From: Isoetes taiwanensis | Taxonomy: Eukaryota; Streptophyta; Lycopodiopsida; Isoetales; Isoetaceae | Assembly: GCA_021234155.1 (NCBI GenBank) | Contig: JAJEKV010000013.1 | Coordinates: 3,275,735 to 3,339,734, forward strand | DNA: 64,000 nt | Direction of reading: 5' to 3' | Shown here: positions 38,448 through 51,299 of the stretch, piece after piece | How the letters are laid out: every line of letters begins with the position of its first letter | Numbering within the stretch: position 1 is the first letter of the stretch | Made by a program: the position numbers and the translations under genes | The notes under the pieces: model-generated | Databases searched by the model: none | What the model was told of the DNA's origin: nothing | Seen by the model: the letters and a program-made list of their open reading frames with translations, nothing else

Positions 38448-41400
38448 ATGGCAGTAAGGCTAGCATTAGGAAAATGCCCAGCAAATTCAGAGATGCAAGA
38501 AGCATCAGGTTTGCCATGGGGAGTTTCCGTTACTCCTCTTGCAGCTTTGGACGAAAGGGGTAATCCAGCTCTTCAAGGTAAAGGTGGGCACCTTCTTCCC
38601 CGTTGTGAGAGCTGCTGGGCTTACATTAATGGTCTTTGCGACTTCGATCGATGGGCATGGACTTGTGTTCTTTGTGGGTCTGTCAATACCTTCTCCGACA
38701 TAGAAGCAGCACGTTATGATTCCCCTGTAAAGTTTGCCGAGCTGTCGTCTTCTTTTGTGGATCTCGAATTTTCAGGTGGAATGCCTTTCTGGGTAGCGTG
38801 ATCTTATGTTCAGCTGGACTTTTATCTCATCCCCTTCTGATTGCAGAACATGCACAAGATAATGCTGATGAATTCTACGCAAGGCCTGTGTATGTTGCTG
38901 CCGTTGATTTCTCAGGTACAATTCGCGACGGATTATGCTCTTTGATTCCTAAGTAGGTTTTAGACCAAAGTTTCACTACTGGTTATAAATCATACGGGTT
39001 TAGACTGTCTAGGAATACGATGCATCATGCAAATAATTGATTTTATTATTGATGTTTTTGGCACTACAGCTTCAGAAGAATTTTTGGAACTTGTGAAGAG
39101 TTCTCTCCTAGCAGCGCTTGAAGGTCTGATATCCACTTGTCTTTATAGTGTTCTTGCTTATCAGTGATGAACTGGGGAATGCCATGGCAAGTTATGATTC
39201 ACATGCATATGCATTTTTTAGTTTTATTTTTGAACCCTGACTATGCTGGGAAGGCTCATTTCAAGCTCACTTCAAGTTTGGATAGCAGACCTGGATAATC
39301 AAGAAAAATAACTTGTCTTAGTTGCATTTTAATATTGTGTGTAGATCCGATTTCTTCACATGATTATGAAAACATTGTGTATTCCTTATCACAAGAAGGT
39401 TTCAATGAAAAATCTTGTCAGGACATGCAGATTGAAATTTTATTAGACAACCAATGAATTTGATATGTGTACCCATACCCCTGACTTTCATGAGTGTTTG
39501 TCTTAGATATAACCTGATTTTGCCTACGTCATGTCCGTGTTTTTCATAATAACATGCAAGGTGTGCTAAAATTTCAGTTTTTGTACTGTTATCGGCATTG
39601 TCTTGTTGCAGCCATTGGCCCGGGATCATTATTTGGACTGCTTACTTTCAGCCATAAGATTGGGGTGTATGATATCCAGGGTCCAATTCCTGTTGTAAAA
39701 CATGTTATCATTCGGCGGACATGGATGGGAAACTTCCTGTGGAGCTGGAGGATGTCATGCCTCTAAAGTCATTTCTTGCCCCAGTCAGTGTCATTATCTT
39801 TTCTTCTTTTGTTATGCCAAACAATCAAGTTTCTTGTTTAGCCACTTATTTATTTGTTGCTGACCTAACAGGTTGAAAATAATAAGGAGCATATTGCTGC
39901 AGCATTAGAGACCCTAAAACCAACAAGCTCATGGGAAAGGAGTACAGCAGCAGGACAAGGTGTTGATGGTGTAACAATGGGAGGTCGTGGCTTCGGGGTG
40001 GCTATAGATGCCCTTATCAATTATTTGAGCATTGAGCATGGCTCCACCTTTGCTTTTGGTACAAATTCTAGTTTTATCTTTAGTGCTACATGGGCCACCT
40101 TATGTGATGTGTGATGAAACACGTCAATGAGGATAAGGTGAAAGTTTTTCTTTGGTGCATGTTGCAGCACGAGTGTTCTCGTTCCTGTCAGGCGCTCCTG
40201 ACTATGGATCTGGCCAATTAGATACCAGAAGATATGGTGAACAATATGCGAGTAAGGGAGAAGATGCAGATAAAGCACTTCTTTGCGAGCAGACTCCTTT
40301 CTACAGAGATTTGGTGAGTCATCTAGTACTATGCATTTACACTCCCAGATGCAACTTAAATCAATCTAGAGTCTCTCTTTTACTATGTACACATGATAAC
40401 CAGAAATGCACATCGTTATTTGTTCGTGAACTTGTTCAAAAATGAAGGGGCGGCCTTAAATCAAGAGATATTATCAGCCCAAAAGGGTTAAACCAAGCAG
40501 AGATAACGTCATTTGTCTCTGATAGTAAAGAGTTGAGGAAGATGTAATGAGGGGGGCTTGCTAAAGGGAAGAAAATTTCCAGGTATTAAGGGAGTCACAT
40601 TAGCAACTTCCAAAAAACGATTCTTTCAAAAGAGAAAACTGGACAGAAAATAAAAAGGGCAAAATGTATTTTTTGAAGCAGTAAGATGCGAAGCAGCATT
40701 TTTTGGGTTCCTTTTGCTCCTAAAGGCTGCCCTCTCTTGCGCCAACTGGCTGGTAAGAGGACTCCGGAAATCCCCACAGAATTCATGAGTGGATGTTTTT
40801 TAGCATTAGTTATCTTAATTGGCTAGGATGCCCGTGTCCTCCTTGCAGGTTTATAGTCTCATGTATTTTGTTGTAAACGAGCATAGGCGAGCATATCCCA
40901 AACTCAGGTCTAGATTTCTGGTATGCCGGGCACTGCAAGATATAGATGGGTGTCATCTTCTAGCTCATACGCATTGCATAATTTACAAACTCTCAGTTCC
41001 TGTGGTACATTTTCCCATCTGCCCACTTCTTCAGCAAGCCTATGAGAGCTCAATCTTTTCTGTGAACACCCAGCCGGGAAGTATTTAGGTGAAACTATGC
41101 AGTCTAGTTTTGGGTGTATGAATTGAACATCTTCTAGAGCTGCTCCCATAGATGTAATCACTAGACGTTTCATGATTCCTCCCTCCCAATTTCAATGGCA
41201 GACATTGATTGATTTTACCTGTCATCCATAGACATAATGAATAGACATTTCATTTCATCTGTGATGCTTTTGAATGGCAGGCAGAAGTGGCAGTGGAGGC
41301 GGGAATTTGTGTGGATCTGTTTGCTATAACAAATGAATACACAGATTTGGCATCACTTAAATTTCTAAGTATTGAGAGTGGAGGATCCTTATTTCTCTAC

Positions 41401-43143
41401 TCGAACACGGAGGAAGCAACACTACCACAAGACCTGTATGTGATCTTGCAAGAAAAGAAATAAGTTGGCAGTAAGCAAATATTAAATTATGGTTGGTAAA
41501 AAGATTCAGGCAATTCATTAGCATCTACACAAAAATTTTCAACACCTGGAACTGAAATATGTTAAATATTTGCTTGATGCGTAAAGGTATCGGATGCTTA
41601 GTCGCCCATGTGCATTCAGTGGCATATTACGACTCAGAACATCCCCTGATCTGAAGCCCGCAAGAGCTGTGAGTTTTACAATACTAAGGCTTGTTTATGA
41701 TTGATATCGAAATATTCATTTTTGTATACTTGTCAACAGTATGGACATTTTTTCCCTGATCCTCAGTATGACAATGTTCAACACATTATTTGCTGCGATG
41801 CATTCACAACATATGGCTATGATTTTGAGTTTACAAATTCAACTGGTTTTCCCAGGTAGAATTTCCAAATTATGCCCAAAACATATTTCAGTTCTAATAT
41901 ATTTTGATTTTATTATCAGGCCGATTGAGATTCTTCCTGCTTTGCAAATTGCTTTTCAGTATACAGCAATGGTACCCATAGAGAATGGAAATTTGCCTGG
42001 GTAATGAGGATACTTCTTTGTAATGCATATCAATTTTTATCCCCTGGCATGGCTTGCATGCATCTGAAATGGTGTGCTACTACAGGCAGAGATATCTGGC
42101 TAAACGTCGCATAAGGATTCGAACATTGCAAATGGGTGTTGCAAAGAATCACAAGGAGCTTTATGAAAGTGCTGATTCAGAAGTTATACTTTCCATCTTG
42201 ACACACAAGGCAAGCTTGATGTCTCTCTATCAATGTTGTGATTTATTGCATAATCGTGAAAGCATTACCGTGGTTCCTTACGATGATCTTTCCTTGTCAG
42301 ATCATTCATGCATCAGTTGAAGAAGGCATAAGGGAGGGCCGGCTTCTTTTACATGATTGGCTAGTTATTCTGACTGCACAATACAATGACTTGTACAAAT
42401 TAGCACAATTTGGGCAACCAACAACAACAGTTCGCCTTGATATCAACTTTTCAAAATGCCCACAGCTACAATTGTTGCCACGATTAATTTTTGCCATGTT
42501 AAGAAATCCTATTCTTCGGGTGCACGAAGAGGGAGTCCATCCAGATGTGCGTGTTTACTTGCAATGTCTTTTCAGGTAATATATTGCCATTTTCTGCATT
42601 ATAAGATCAAGCCTTGCTATGCTCCTGTGCTAACATTGCTGCCTTAATTTTAGTACTTTTGAACCAAGTAGTCTGGTGCGGGTGATTTATCCTTTACTAT
42701 CTTCTTATGTAACTCCGGACAAACAAGCATATCCTAGGCACTCTCTGAGTCGGGCTGCTCTTATAACTAGTGCAAGTCCCATTTTTTTTCTCGATGCATA
42801 TACGACACTGATTGTTTATTATGCACCCACTGCTGATCCATCGTTGCCTTGCCCACCTCCACAACATTGTAAGACAAAGCTCATGCATGTTAATTGTTTT
42901 CATTGGTGATAATTTTTACTAACATCATGAACTGCAGGTTTGTTACGTGATACAATAAATAAACTGAAACAGGAAAGAAATGTAACTCCTAAACTGTTGA
43001 TAATAAGAGGAGGACATGATACTACTGAACCTTTTGATCGGTTTCTGATAGAAGAACAGGATGTAGAAGGGGCACCAACTGGAATGGGCTTTGTATCATT
43101 TCTAGATCAAATAGCTCGAGATGTTTTGGAGCACATGAAATAA
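38448..43143 (+). CDS. SEC23/SEC24-family transport protein (plant SEC23-like), 14 exons
   Basis: SEC23/SEC24 proteins form the inner COPII coat at ER exit sites. Exons are 38448-38775, 38847-38915, 39070-39123, 39612-39783, 39872-40058, 40168-40313, 41281-41435, 41587-41668, 41740-41855, 41920-42000, 42086-42209, 42301-42575, 42654-42868 and 42938-43143, predicting about 736 residues. The zinc finger is CESC at 53-56 and CVLC at 73-76. The trunk (vWA-like) domain follows with FGLLTFSHKIGVYDIQGPIP. Later come the beta-sandwich (QIAFQYTAMVP), helical region and gelsolin-like end (KLLIIRGGHD, GFVSFLDQIARDVLEHMK). It best resembles the divergent plant SEC23-like branch (such as Arabidopsis At2g27460, from memory). 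Oddities: exon 4 lacks one base at about 39711-39714 (one C short before GGCGGAC), shifting the frame before SADMDGKLPVELEDVMPL; intron 11 has a GC donor; intron 6 holds a LINE scrap. An assembly error is likelier than a dead gene because all other exons are clean. Confidence 0.94.
40800..41180 (-). mobile_element. LINE C-terminal fragment in intron 6 of the SEC23-like gene
   Basis: The minus-strand frame 40910-41173 encodes the end of a LINE polymerase: EEVGRWENVPQELRVCKLC followed by a His/Cys-containing stretch (EDDTHLYLAVP), the CCHC-type motif at the C-terminus of these proteins. It resembles the fragment at 36.3-36.4 kb, so the same LINE lineage is likely. It lies antisense to the host gene within the longest intron. 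Confidence 0.75.
42210..42300 (+). other. GC-AG intron in the SEC23-like gene
   Basis: Exon 11 ends CACAAG and the intron begins GCAAGC and ends CTTGTCAG. Codons join cleanly as LTHK then IIHASVEEG, in phase 0. Splitting at any nearby GT would break the conserved protein. The strong AAG before the GC is what natural GC donors show. Confidence 0.85.
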
Positions 43144-43263
43144 AGACTAAAGGGCTTGTATTTTATGTCAAAAGCTAGTTACTGAAGGCATGGTCTACGG
43201 ATATTTTTTTGGGAGGGACAATTTTTGTTATTATACTCGATTTTTTGAATGACTGTCTGAATT

Positions 43264-43532
43264 GAGCATTGTTTTGTTACAAATTCTGCCTTCATGGTGT
43301 TCAAATAAATTATGTTCAGTAGGAGCCCAATGTTCTCTCCACATCATTCCTAAGAAATATTGGAGCTATGCTGATTATCAGCATCCTGCAAATTGGGCCG
43401 TTGAGCACTGTTTTGTTACAAATTCTGCTTCAAATAAATTATGTTCACTAGGAGCCCAATGTTCTCTCCACATCATTCCTAAGAAATATTGGAGCTATGC
43501 TGATTATCACCATCCTGCAAATTGGGCCGTTG
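43264..43532. repeat. Tandem duplication just downstream of the SEC23-like gene
   Basis: A unit of about 130-140 bases, starting GAGCA(T/C)TGTTTTGTTACAA and ending CCTGCAAATTGGGCCGTTG, occurs twice (about 43264-43402 and 43403-43532). The copies are nearly identical apart from one internal gap of roughly 12 bases, so the duplication is young. It overlaps the expected 3' untranslated region. Confidence 0.92.
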
Positions 43533-44209
43533 GGATCTCAGCATGTTTTTTCAAGACAACTATAAAGTAGCTACTTAAGGGCAACAACCTTCACTTGTGA
43601 ATGGTGTAATCTGGCTCATTACTAGCTTTGCAAGGCCAAGCCCGTTTAGCTGGCATAATCTTTTAACCCATCGATCATTCAATTATGGTGTTTAATTTCA
43701 GAGCTGTTCTTTTAATAAAAAAGACGTATAATTTCAACAAAAATCTATGACTCGTAGTACAGTACTTTTCTGATAACTAAGTGCATAATTTTTTCGAAGT
43801 CTACAACAAAAGCCTGAAGCACACGCTAAGAGGCATTGGTTCACATGGGGTCCATGTCGATTCTTGAGGACAGAACTAGGAATTATTAACAAAATATCCT
43901 GGCTCAATCATGTGCAAGCCCATTTTATTTTATTTTTGTGGGTTATACGCAGTTAAGGCCATGCTGGGGTGTCAATTGCCTTATTAAATCTTGTCCTGTC
44001 AAACGCATTGATATGAATCATTCTTTTGATTTATAACCTTAGATCTGGACTCCTTTTACGGCGATGCATTCGCAAAGATATAAATAATATCTTGATTAAT
44101 TACAAATTACCCCCAAAGTAATTGATTTGAAGCAGGAACCGTATATGTATCTAAACACAAAGAATCTATACAAATCCAGAGGCCGCTCCTCTTCTTAAGT
44201 TGCGTGTGT
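43533..44209. other. Spacer between two convergent genes
   Basis: No gene seen. It holds the 3' ends of the SEC23-like gene (plus) and the CBL gene (minus). No terminator signal can be fixed by eye. Confidence 0.4.
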
Positions 44210-45976
44210 TCATGATATATCTTCAACTTGTGAGTAAAATATAAAACTTGGAAAAGACGTCGTGATGTCCCTGCATGGAAAATCAATGAATCAAGTAAGA
44301 AAGCATTGTTATCATGGATGTAGTATCAGCAATTACTTGAGGTATGGAAGGCTCATGTTCTTTAGTAGTTGGGGATGATGTTGGACAAGGCTCCGCCACT
44401 CCTCAATGTCAATCTTTCCATCATGCTTTGTATCAGCTTCCTCAAATGTCTAAATGCCAGAAGGCAGATGGAGTAAGATACAGAACGCTTGACATGTTCT
44501 GACAGTAAATCTACAACCTATCCCTTAAACCCACCAAAACATACCTTATCTATGATGCCCTCAATAATGTCATCTGAGAGGTTAACACCAGATTCTGCAA
44601 GAGTTGCAACTACCATGCGTTTCACCTGCATTTTGAACTCGTGTTTCAGAAGACTCCAAATATTAACCTAACCCAAACATCATATTCAAGTAGTGCACCT
44701 CAGATCGTCGGATAAAGCCTTCTTGCTTAAAATCGTAAAGCTGAAAAGCAACTGTGCATAAAAATTCATACTAAAATCAGAGTTTCAAAACATCTAATGT
44801 AATGCTATGCAGTGCTGGAACTAAGAAACTAAAACTGTATTTGCTGGAAATCAAACTTAGTAGTGAGAAATTTTACAATTCATCTTATCTTCAATCGAGG
44901 CATTAGGATGAAATATTGACAATGCCCTTGCAAACTCTCCAAAGTCGAGATGATTGTTGTGTTTGACATCAAACAACTCGAAAACCTGCTTTATGCAGAG
45001 GAACACTAGTTAGTACATTTCTTTCCAAATGAACCCATACATTGACACGTATGTAATGTGAAATCAAGTCAACAACTTTCATTAAACAAAGCAGACATAA
45101 GACTGCAGAACAAGGCAAAACATGTCTCTGCCACATACCCGATCTGCAAAAATACTTTGTTTCTTACTATTTTTGAATAAAGCCAGCTTAAATTCCTCCT
45201 GAAAACGAAGATTGGAGACTATTTAGCATGAAAATAGCAATCCAAGAGATTGGCAATATTTTAGAAAAACATGAACTAAAAAATTGTTTATTGCAAAAAA
45301 TAGTGATTTTTACCTTATTGATAAGTCCATCATCTACTACAGCGCTACTGATTTTCTTGAACAATTCATAAAGAGCTTCAACCTCGCTGACACTAACTGC
45401 AATAATGTAAACAGAAAGCACGGTTTATTGCATGGATTTCAAACTAGCAGCCAAACTCTAAAACCATGAAATTAAGGCATGAATTAACCAGGAAATCAGG
45501 AGAAAGACAGCAAGAAGAAGAGTATTGTATATTGTTAAGAAACATGATGAAGAATAGTGAGGGAGCCATACAGATACACCAGAATTGTGCATAGTGAAAC
45601 TAATTAATGGTCACACGCAGCCCAAACATGAAAAAAACATAGCAAGACCTTGAGAAAAACATTCTTTATTTTGGTTTGTAGGCTCATCAAACCTCGTGGG
45701 TGCTAATTTGGCAGTTAAAATCGAAACCCCTAGATTTACGTCATAACTACACAACGGCAGGTTGGGCTGATGTATATTGAAAGAATTATGCCTGTACTAT
45801 ACAAAACGATACAAACAATTATAGCAGGTGAAAGACTTACAAGTCGTGTCTCGTGCAATGCTTTCAAAATCTTCCACAACAAAGAGCTCTTTCCAGCATC
45901 TTGAACCACAGCAGTTCACAACACAAGCTGCTAGATGATAAACTATAGACAAGGCGTGCTCAAAGCAGCGCCACAT
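44210..45976 (-). CDS. Calcineurin B-like calcium sensor (CBL2/CBL3 group), 8 exons, intact
   Basis: CBL proteins bind Ca2+ and recruit CIPK kinases to membranes; the CBL2/CBL3 group acts at the tonoplast. Exons on the minus strand are 45841-45976, 45314-45396, 45139-45198, 44877-44985, 44699-44751, 44545-44625, 44337-44449 and 44210-44270; the total of 696 bases gives 231 residues with every junction in phase. The EF-hand region runs [20 protein letters not shown] (first hand, non-canonical), [24 protein letters not shown] and [12 protein letters not shown]. The C-terminus [17 protein letters not shown] contains the FPSF motif phosphorylated by CIPKs. The N-terminus ([29 protein letters not shown]) has no N-myristoylation Gly but six Cys, which fits S-acylation as in CBL2/CBL3. 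CBL10 is an alternative because it too has a hydrophobic N-terminus, but the body matches CBL2/3 better. Confidence 0.96.
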
Positions 45977-48900
45977 TCTCTTCTTTAGAACTCAGCATAC
46001 TCCAACCTAACATGAATAATATTAACTCTCCCACTTAATCAAAAAGTAACATCTTTGGAACAAGAAAATGCTCTCGGTATATTGAAGCTTTCGAATCTTG
46101 ATCAATGATACGCTAATCCTAAATACTACTCTTTTTCTTTCTCCATTTCATAATGCAAGTTCTGAATATCCATGTCTTGAATCTGCTGACTAAGTTACAT
46201 CTGAAGCTGCTTCTTTCGAAGTAAAAGGAATGAAATCAACACCCACCATCTGTTTAATAACAGCTGAATCTAGAATCATAGAAGCCACATTCCTCAGACC
46301 CAATAAATATCTGAGTCTGTATTCTTCTTGAAATTAGCAATCCGAATCCAGGTACAAAAAGTTGTGCTTTTCCACTAAGAAACTCCTGTTCAATTATATT
46401 CGCATTATAGAAGCAGCTTTGCAACATCTAACCATCTTGCTTTTGCATCACTATTCCTAGACACAGGGTATAACGACCAACAAAGTGAAAACTAAATTCC
46501 AGTTTCGTCTGCTATAGAACAGCGTGCCCAAAGCAGCAGAAAGGAAATTGAATACACAGGACCCGTTGGTCACGATTCTGCCGGCCCTGGATCGAGCTTG
46601 CAACTACGGTAAAATAAACAAAACACAACGCTGAAATTAATTTTCTAAAACATATATAATAAAAATGCAGATATAAATAGAAGAAAAATAAAAGATTTTT
46701 GCGAAGAAGGTGGCATGAATGGTTTTTATTATTTTTGATTTGTGTATATACATTATTGGAAATTAAAGTGCATACTATATTGCTAGTAATTTATTTAAAG
46801 TATCCTGTTTCTTTCATTGAAAAGTGATTGTACTATTTTTCAAAATGCTATGTAACATACAAGCTCCTAGTTGTAGAAATCCATTGAACTTTAGCTCGTA
46901 GCTAATCTATCCCAATTACAATACCAACTTCCTAGATAAAAGCAGTAGGATAAAAACAGCTTGAGCAGTCTGTATTTACTACGATTGCTCTCGATGATAC
47001 AAACATGTATAGGCATTAGATACTAGATACATTAGCTTGCATGAGCAAATAATAGCCACACATAAGTCTTATTAGTTATTGGCCACATATAGGTCTTTGA
47101 ATCATGGTGATTATCTTTCACCAGATTTCTATCATGACTTTATCATGTTTAAACTTGCAATACCTTCAATCATGCACTTCCAATAAAACACATGTTGACA
47201 AGACAACTTTGGAGGATTTAGCAACCAAACTATGTACCCATGAATTCGCTCTTTCCACGAAGCCCTTAATAGCCTCCACTCAAATGTTGTAATACTGCCT
47301 CCTCCTCGTGCTACACAATGTGGACCAAGGTGGTTGATGATGATAAGAAAAAGCTATATATGATGTATATTCTCGTTGTCGTGTGTGATCATGTAATTTT
47401 TCCTTCTTGCCATTGGACGTCATAGATGATAAGCTCATGGATTACCTAAACAATGGAGGTTCTGATGTTGAAAGGTTTGCCCAATGATGCAGATGGCTCA
47501 TTATGAAGTTTAAGGTTGGTAAGAATGTGCTTTCTCAAGATTTTGGCAGCAAGTTAGCTGGACCTTGCATATTGTTTGAACTTGTATGCATAAGTTAAGA
47601 TTTCTAGCATAAGGTTTTAGAAGTAGATGCTAAGGGTCCCGAATTATCTTTTTATTGTCCAAATTTACCATATCGATACCAAAACATGCAACAAGTGTTG
47701 CAAGAGTAAGGTTTTTGATTTTTCATTTAATATAGAAGTAACACGACAAGTATGTATTCGCATTTTTGTGGTGCCAGGTCACCATATATTTCGGGATTAA
47801 CAACATCTGAGTAGATCAAACCATGTTGATGACACTTAGACATAGTTTGCACACTTATATTGTAATGGTCCTAGGCAGTTAGGGACTAGTATTGTACAAT
47901 ATTTTTATACATAAATACATGGATATGTATGGCATATATGCATATAAGCAAGGGTTTAGAAAAGGAATTTTTGCAGGAGCTTTTTGAAGATGAAGGTTTG
48001 ACGAGGCTAGAGACAGAAGGATTTTAAGATTCGCTAAGAACGCCAGAGCCTACGACTATAGCAATCATGTTCTTAAGGTGGAAAATTTCTATTTCTATTA
48101 AGTTGCATATGCTGGCAGGATTAGATTCTTACATCTCTTGGCAAAGGGCATGAATCTTTGCAATATTATGGCTCGAGGCTTCATTAAGTTGATTAGAGAT
48201 TTATATGGTTATCTATAAGTTGATAAGGATCCCAAACTAAACTATTCTAGAAGCTATCTTGAGTTCATCTAAGGCAAAGCCTGCGCTGAAAATTGTGAAG
48301 GCCAAAGCATACAGAATTTGAACTACAAGTGTGCATAAGCGAATCACTCCAAAGCGCTAGGGAAATAGCGGATTTACAAAAGTGAGCATCGTTTTGGTTG
48401 GATTTGGAATTTGTAGAAATTTCCTGTATATATTGAGAAGCTTTTAAAGTGGCTTAGACTATCGAAATTGGATCAAAATTGGTCTGCATTCATATAGAAA
48501 CAGGTCGAAATAGCTTCTCAAGCACCTATTTAGAGTTTTGAGTGGCATATTTCCATCAAACAACTTAGAAACTGAAGAAGAATGTGAAAGGGAGGTTTTC
48601 TTGTTTTATCCCTTGTCTCTTACATTTTTATGGTTCATTTCTTTTGTTAGCAATTTTATTTTAGGTTGTGAAAAATGTCATGATAGGAAATGGAGGTATG
48701 TGACCATGTGTAGAGCACAAGTGATCCATAGATTAAGTGCAAACCTGCCATAGATTTGACTAGAAACATGGTGGGATCCTAGTAAAAACATATGTTTTTT
48801 TGAGTCGTTGTCGTAAACAAGAAAATATGTAACATAAACTTAGTAATTCTAGAACATCTTGGACACTGGTATCTAGCACTTGGAGATTGAGCATTAGTTC

Positions 48901-49620
48901 ATGATCAAGTGCAAGAAATACATGCAGTTGCGGTCATACTTTATAGATTTTTAAGCCAAAAGTGCAGGGTTTTGAGAATTTACATTAGTTGCATGAATAA
49001 ATCCATTAGCTATGGAAGCGGCTTTTTGACATCTTATATTACAAGAAATTTATCGCGGCGGCGAACATTTCTCTTTCCAACTGACTTACTATTGTTTGAA
49101 TTGTGGTAGTTACTATTGTTTGATTGTGGTAGTTAAGCCTAACATAAATATGGATGTTGAAATCTGTTTTAGTTTGAGCGATTGCAAAAAAGCCATTGAC
49201 ATTAATTAGATACTTTTAAATTAATTGTTTCTTATGTTAGCTAATGTTTTATATGCTAGTTGCTGGGGGCACGAGTTTGGGAGTATGTTGTGCAAGACCA
49301 TAGGTTGCCTCATCCATCATACATAGGTCAAAATGTAATGCCATCAAAAAGTTGTATCTCAAAATTATAGGTTCTATTTATTAGCGCCTCATATGCTCTC
49401 GACTTCTGACCGTCTTTGGAAAATAGCTTTTGAAAAACACGTCTAATTTTATGTTGGACGCGTCTAATTTTATATTATAAAAAGGCTTTGGGTGAGAATA
49501 TGTAGCAAAATAACAGGGGGTTCCAGGGGGATTTGATATAGATATAATTCTTGAAACCATAGACCATATCCCTAAAACAATTCAATGGGTTATTATAAAA
49601 AAAACATAGATTTAAGATAA
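45977..49620. other. Long gene-free stretch
   Basis: The first few hundred bases are the CBL upstream region. Beyond, AT-rich sequence has short frames only (for example 47104-47292 and 48538-48753) and no motif I can defend. A weak resemblance at about 49490-49560 (GAATATGTAGC, GGGGGTTCCAGGGGGATTT) to the 11.6/31.2 kb repeat suggests an old third copy. Confidence 0.35.
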
Positions 49621-49623
49621 AAA

Positions 49624-49720
49624 ATAGTCACATTAGCTCACTGGTTAGATTGGTTAAAGTAGTCTTATTAGGACATTGAGTTATTTTGGTAGAGGTTCGA
49701 ATCCCCGTATTTCATATTCT
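49624..49720 (+). mobile_element. tRNA-derived SINE head
   Basis: An A-box-like TAGCTCACTGGTTAG at 49634-49648 and a good B-box GGTTCGAATCCCC at 49694-49706 are spaced as in a tRNA-like promoter. No acceptor stem pairs across the ends and there is no plausible anticodon arm, so this is not a working tRNA gene. The body continues into unrelated AT-rich sequence, as in plant SINEs. The 3' end was not found. Confidence 0.55.
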
Positions 49721-51299
49721 AAAAGCTTAAGCGAAACCGTATAGAGGCTCGATATACCATCAAAACCTTAGGCAAACTCGTATTCGACATCTTAAAATCA
49801 TAGGCGTCCCCAATCATAATTGAGCATAATCGAAACGAGAGGTGTCCAGAGGCTCCAACATACGATGCAGGCCGTGGGATTGATGAATCCGGACGCGTGG
49901 TAGTCGAGGTGCACCTCGTTTAGAATATGTAGCAAAAGAAAAAGGCTCGATGTCATCGGACTAGATCTGGTAAATATTGTCTAATATGAGCTATAGGAGA
50001 GCAAGAACTGGCCCAGAACCTATCGGAAAAACCCTGAGAAATCAGACAGAATAGAGCCAAATCAACAATCTCAAGAGGAGAGGTCTCAGAAAAATTAAGA
50101 AAGATCCATTCAAATTTGAAATCGACTTACTAGCTAAAAGCGTGACTCTTAGCCACATATCTGATGCCTCATCTTAAGCAAAAAAAGAAATCATAAGAAT
50201 CAAGACATTGAGGCAGATAAAAACCAAAAGATGGAGGCATATGGTACAAATGCGACCCATTTGTGTGAAGATTTAAACATAAACAAACATTAACAAAGAA
50301 AACAAAGAAGGAAGGAAGGAAGGAAGGAATTAGAAAAGAAAAAATGTCGTAACTAGTACCCTAACATACAAAACTAAAAAGAACTAGTACCTAGGTCTTT
50401 TTGAAAATTTCTTTTTTCCATAGCATCTTTTGTTTATGCTCATTCTAGAAAGGAGAACAACATGCAACCCAAATTCTAACAATGCTACCTAAATACAACT
50501 AGGACTCTAACACCATAAACAAGGAATAATCCCAAAGAATATCGAATCAGAACGAAAGTGGAGAGAAGGATCAAAGAGGAAGGTGCTGAATAATTAGGCA
50601 ACAAGTCCAAAAGAAGCGTGCACATGTTAGAATTAAATTCTTCTAAACGTTCTAAACATTTAGTAAAAGAAAAGAAAGAACAAACCTCACCACAAATCTA
50701 AGATGAAAATCCTAGCTTTTCTCAGTGGCATATTAGTCATTGCTGTAGATGCATAGATGGGTTCAAAATGGGATCGCCCCAGGTGTCTTCTGTTTATGTG
50801 TAAAAGCGGACAAAGCCAATCGATTGCTTACCCTGTATGATCTGCCAGATCTTCATGCTTGGATATGTAATGGTGTGTTTGCATGCAAAAAAAACAGTTC
50901 AGAAAAATTAAGTAGAAAGCTAGAAGCACAATAGAGACAAAGCAGGAAATGCTCAAGAAGAAGGTCGATGAAAAGTGCTTGAAACTGAAGCAATATATAG
51001 GCAAAACAAAAGGTGCAAGAAAAAGGTCTAAGCTGTTTTTGTCTTTCCAAGAATGATGGTTTTATGTTGCCATAGAACCATAGAACCATTGCATTACTTT
51101 CAGGACTTCAATCCTCAGATGACACTTGGTCATTTATATCTATAAGTTGAGAATGTCATCTTTTTCTTTTTCTTTTTAATTTGTGAGGAAAATATATACA
51201 CATGTGGAACCATTAGATTTGTCAAATAAAATGGTCCAAGCACGTGTATGCACACTCTAGATGTATGCATTAGTACATCCACTTGAATACACCACTAAA
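49721..51299. other. Gene-free, with a (GAAG)n run
   Basis: No gene. A short (GAAG)n run lies at about 50309-50330. The frame 50749-50934 has no motif. Confidence 0.4.

Noticed and set aside
49490-49610. Third copy of the 11.6/31.2 kb repeat
   Set aside because: Only short words match (GGGGGTTCCAGGGGGATTT, GGTTATTATAAAAAAA), too weak to list as a feature.
49624-49720. Functional tRNA gene
   Set aside because: A- and B-boxes are present, but I could not pair an acceptor stem or find an anticodon loop.
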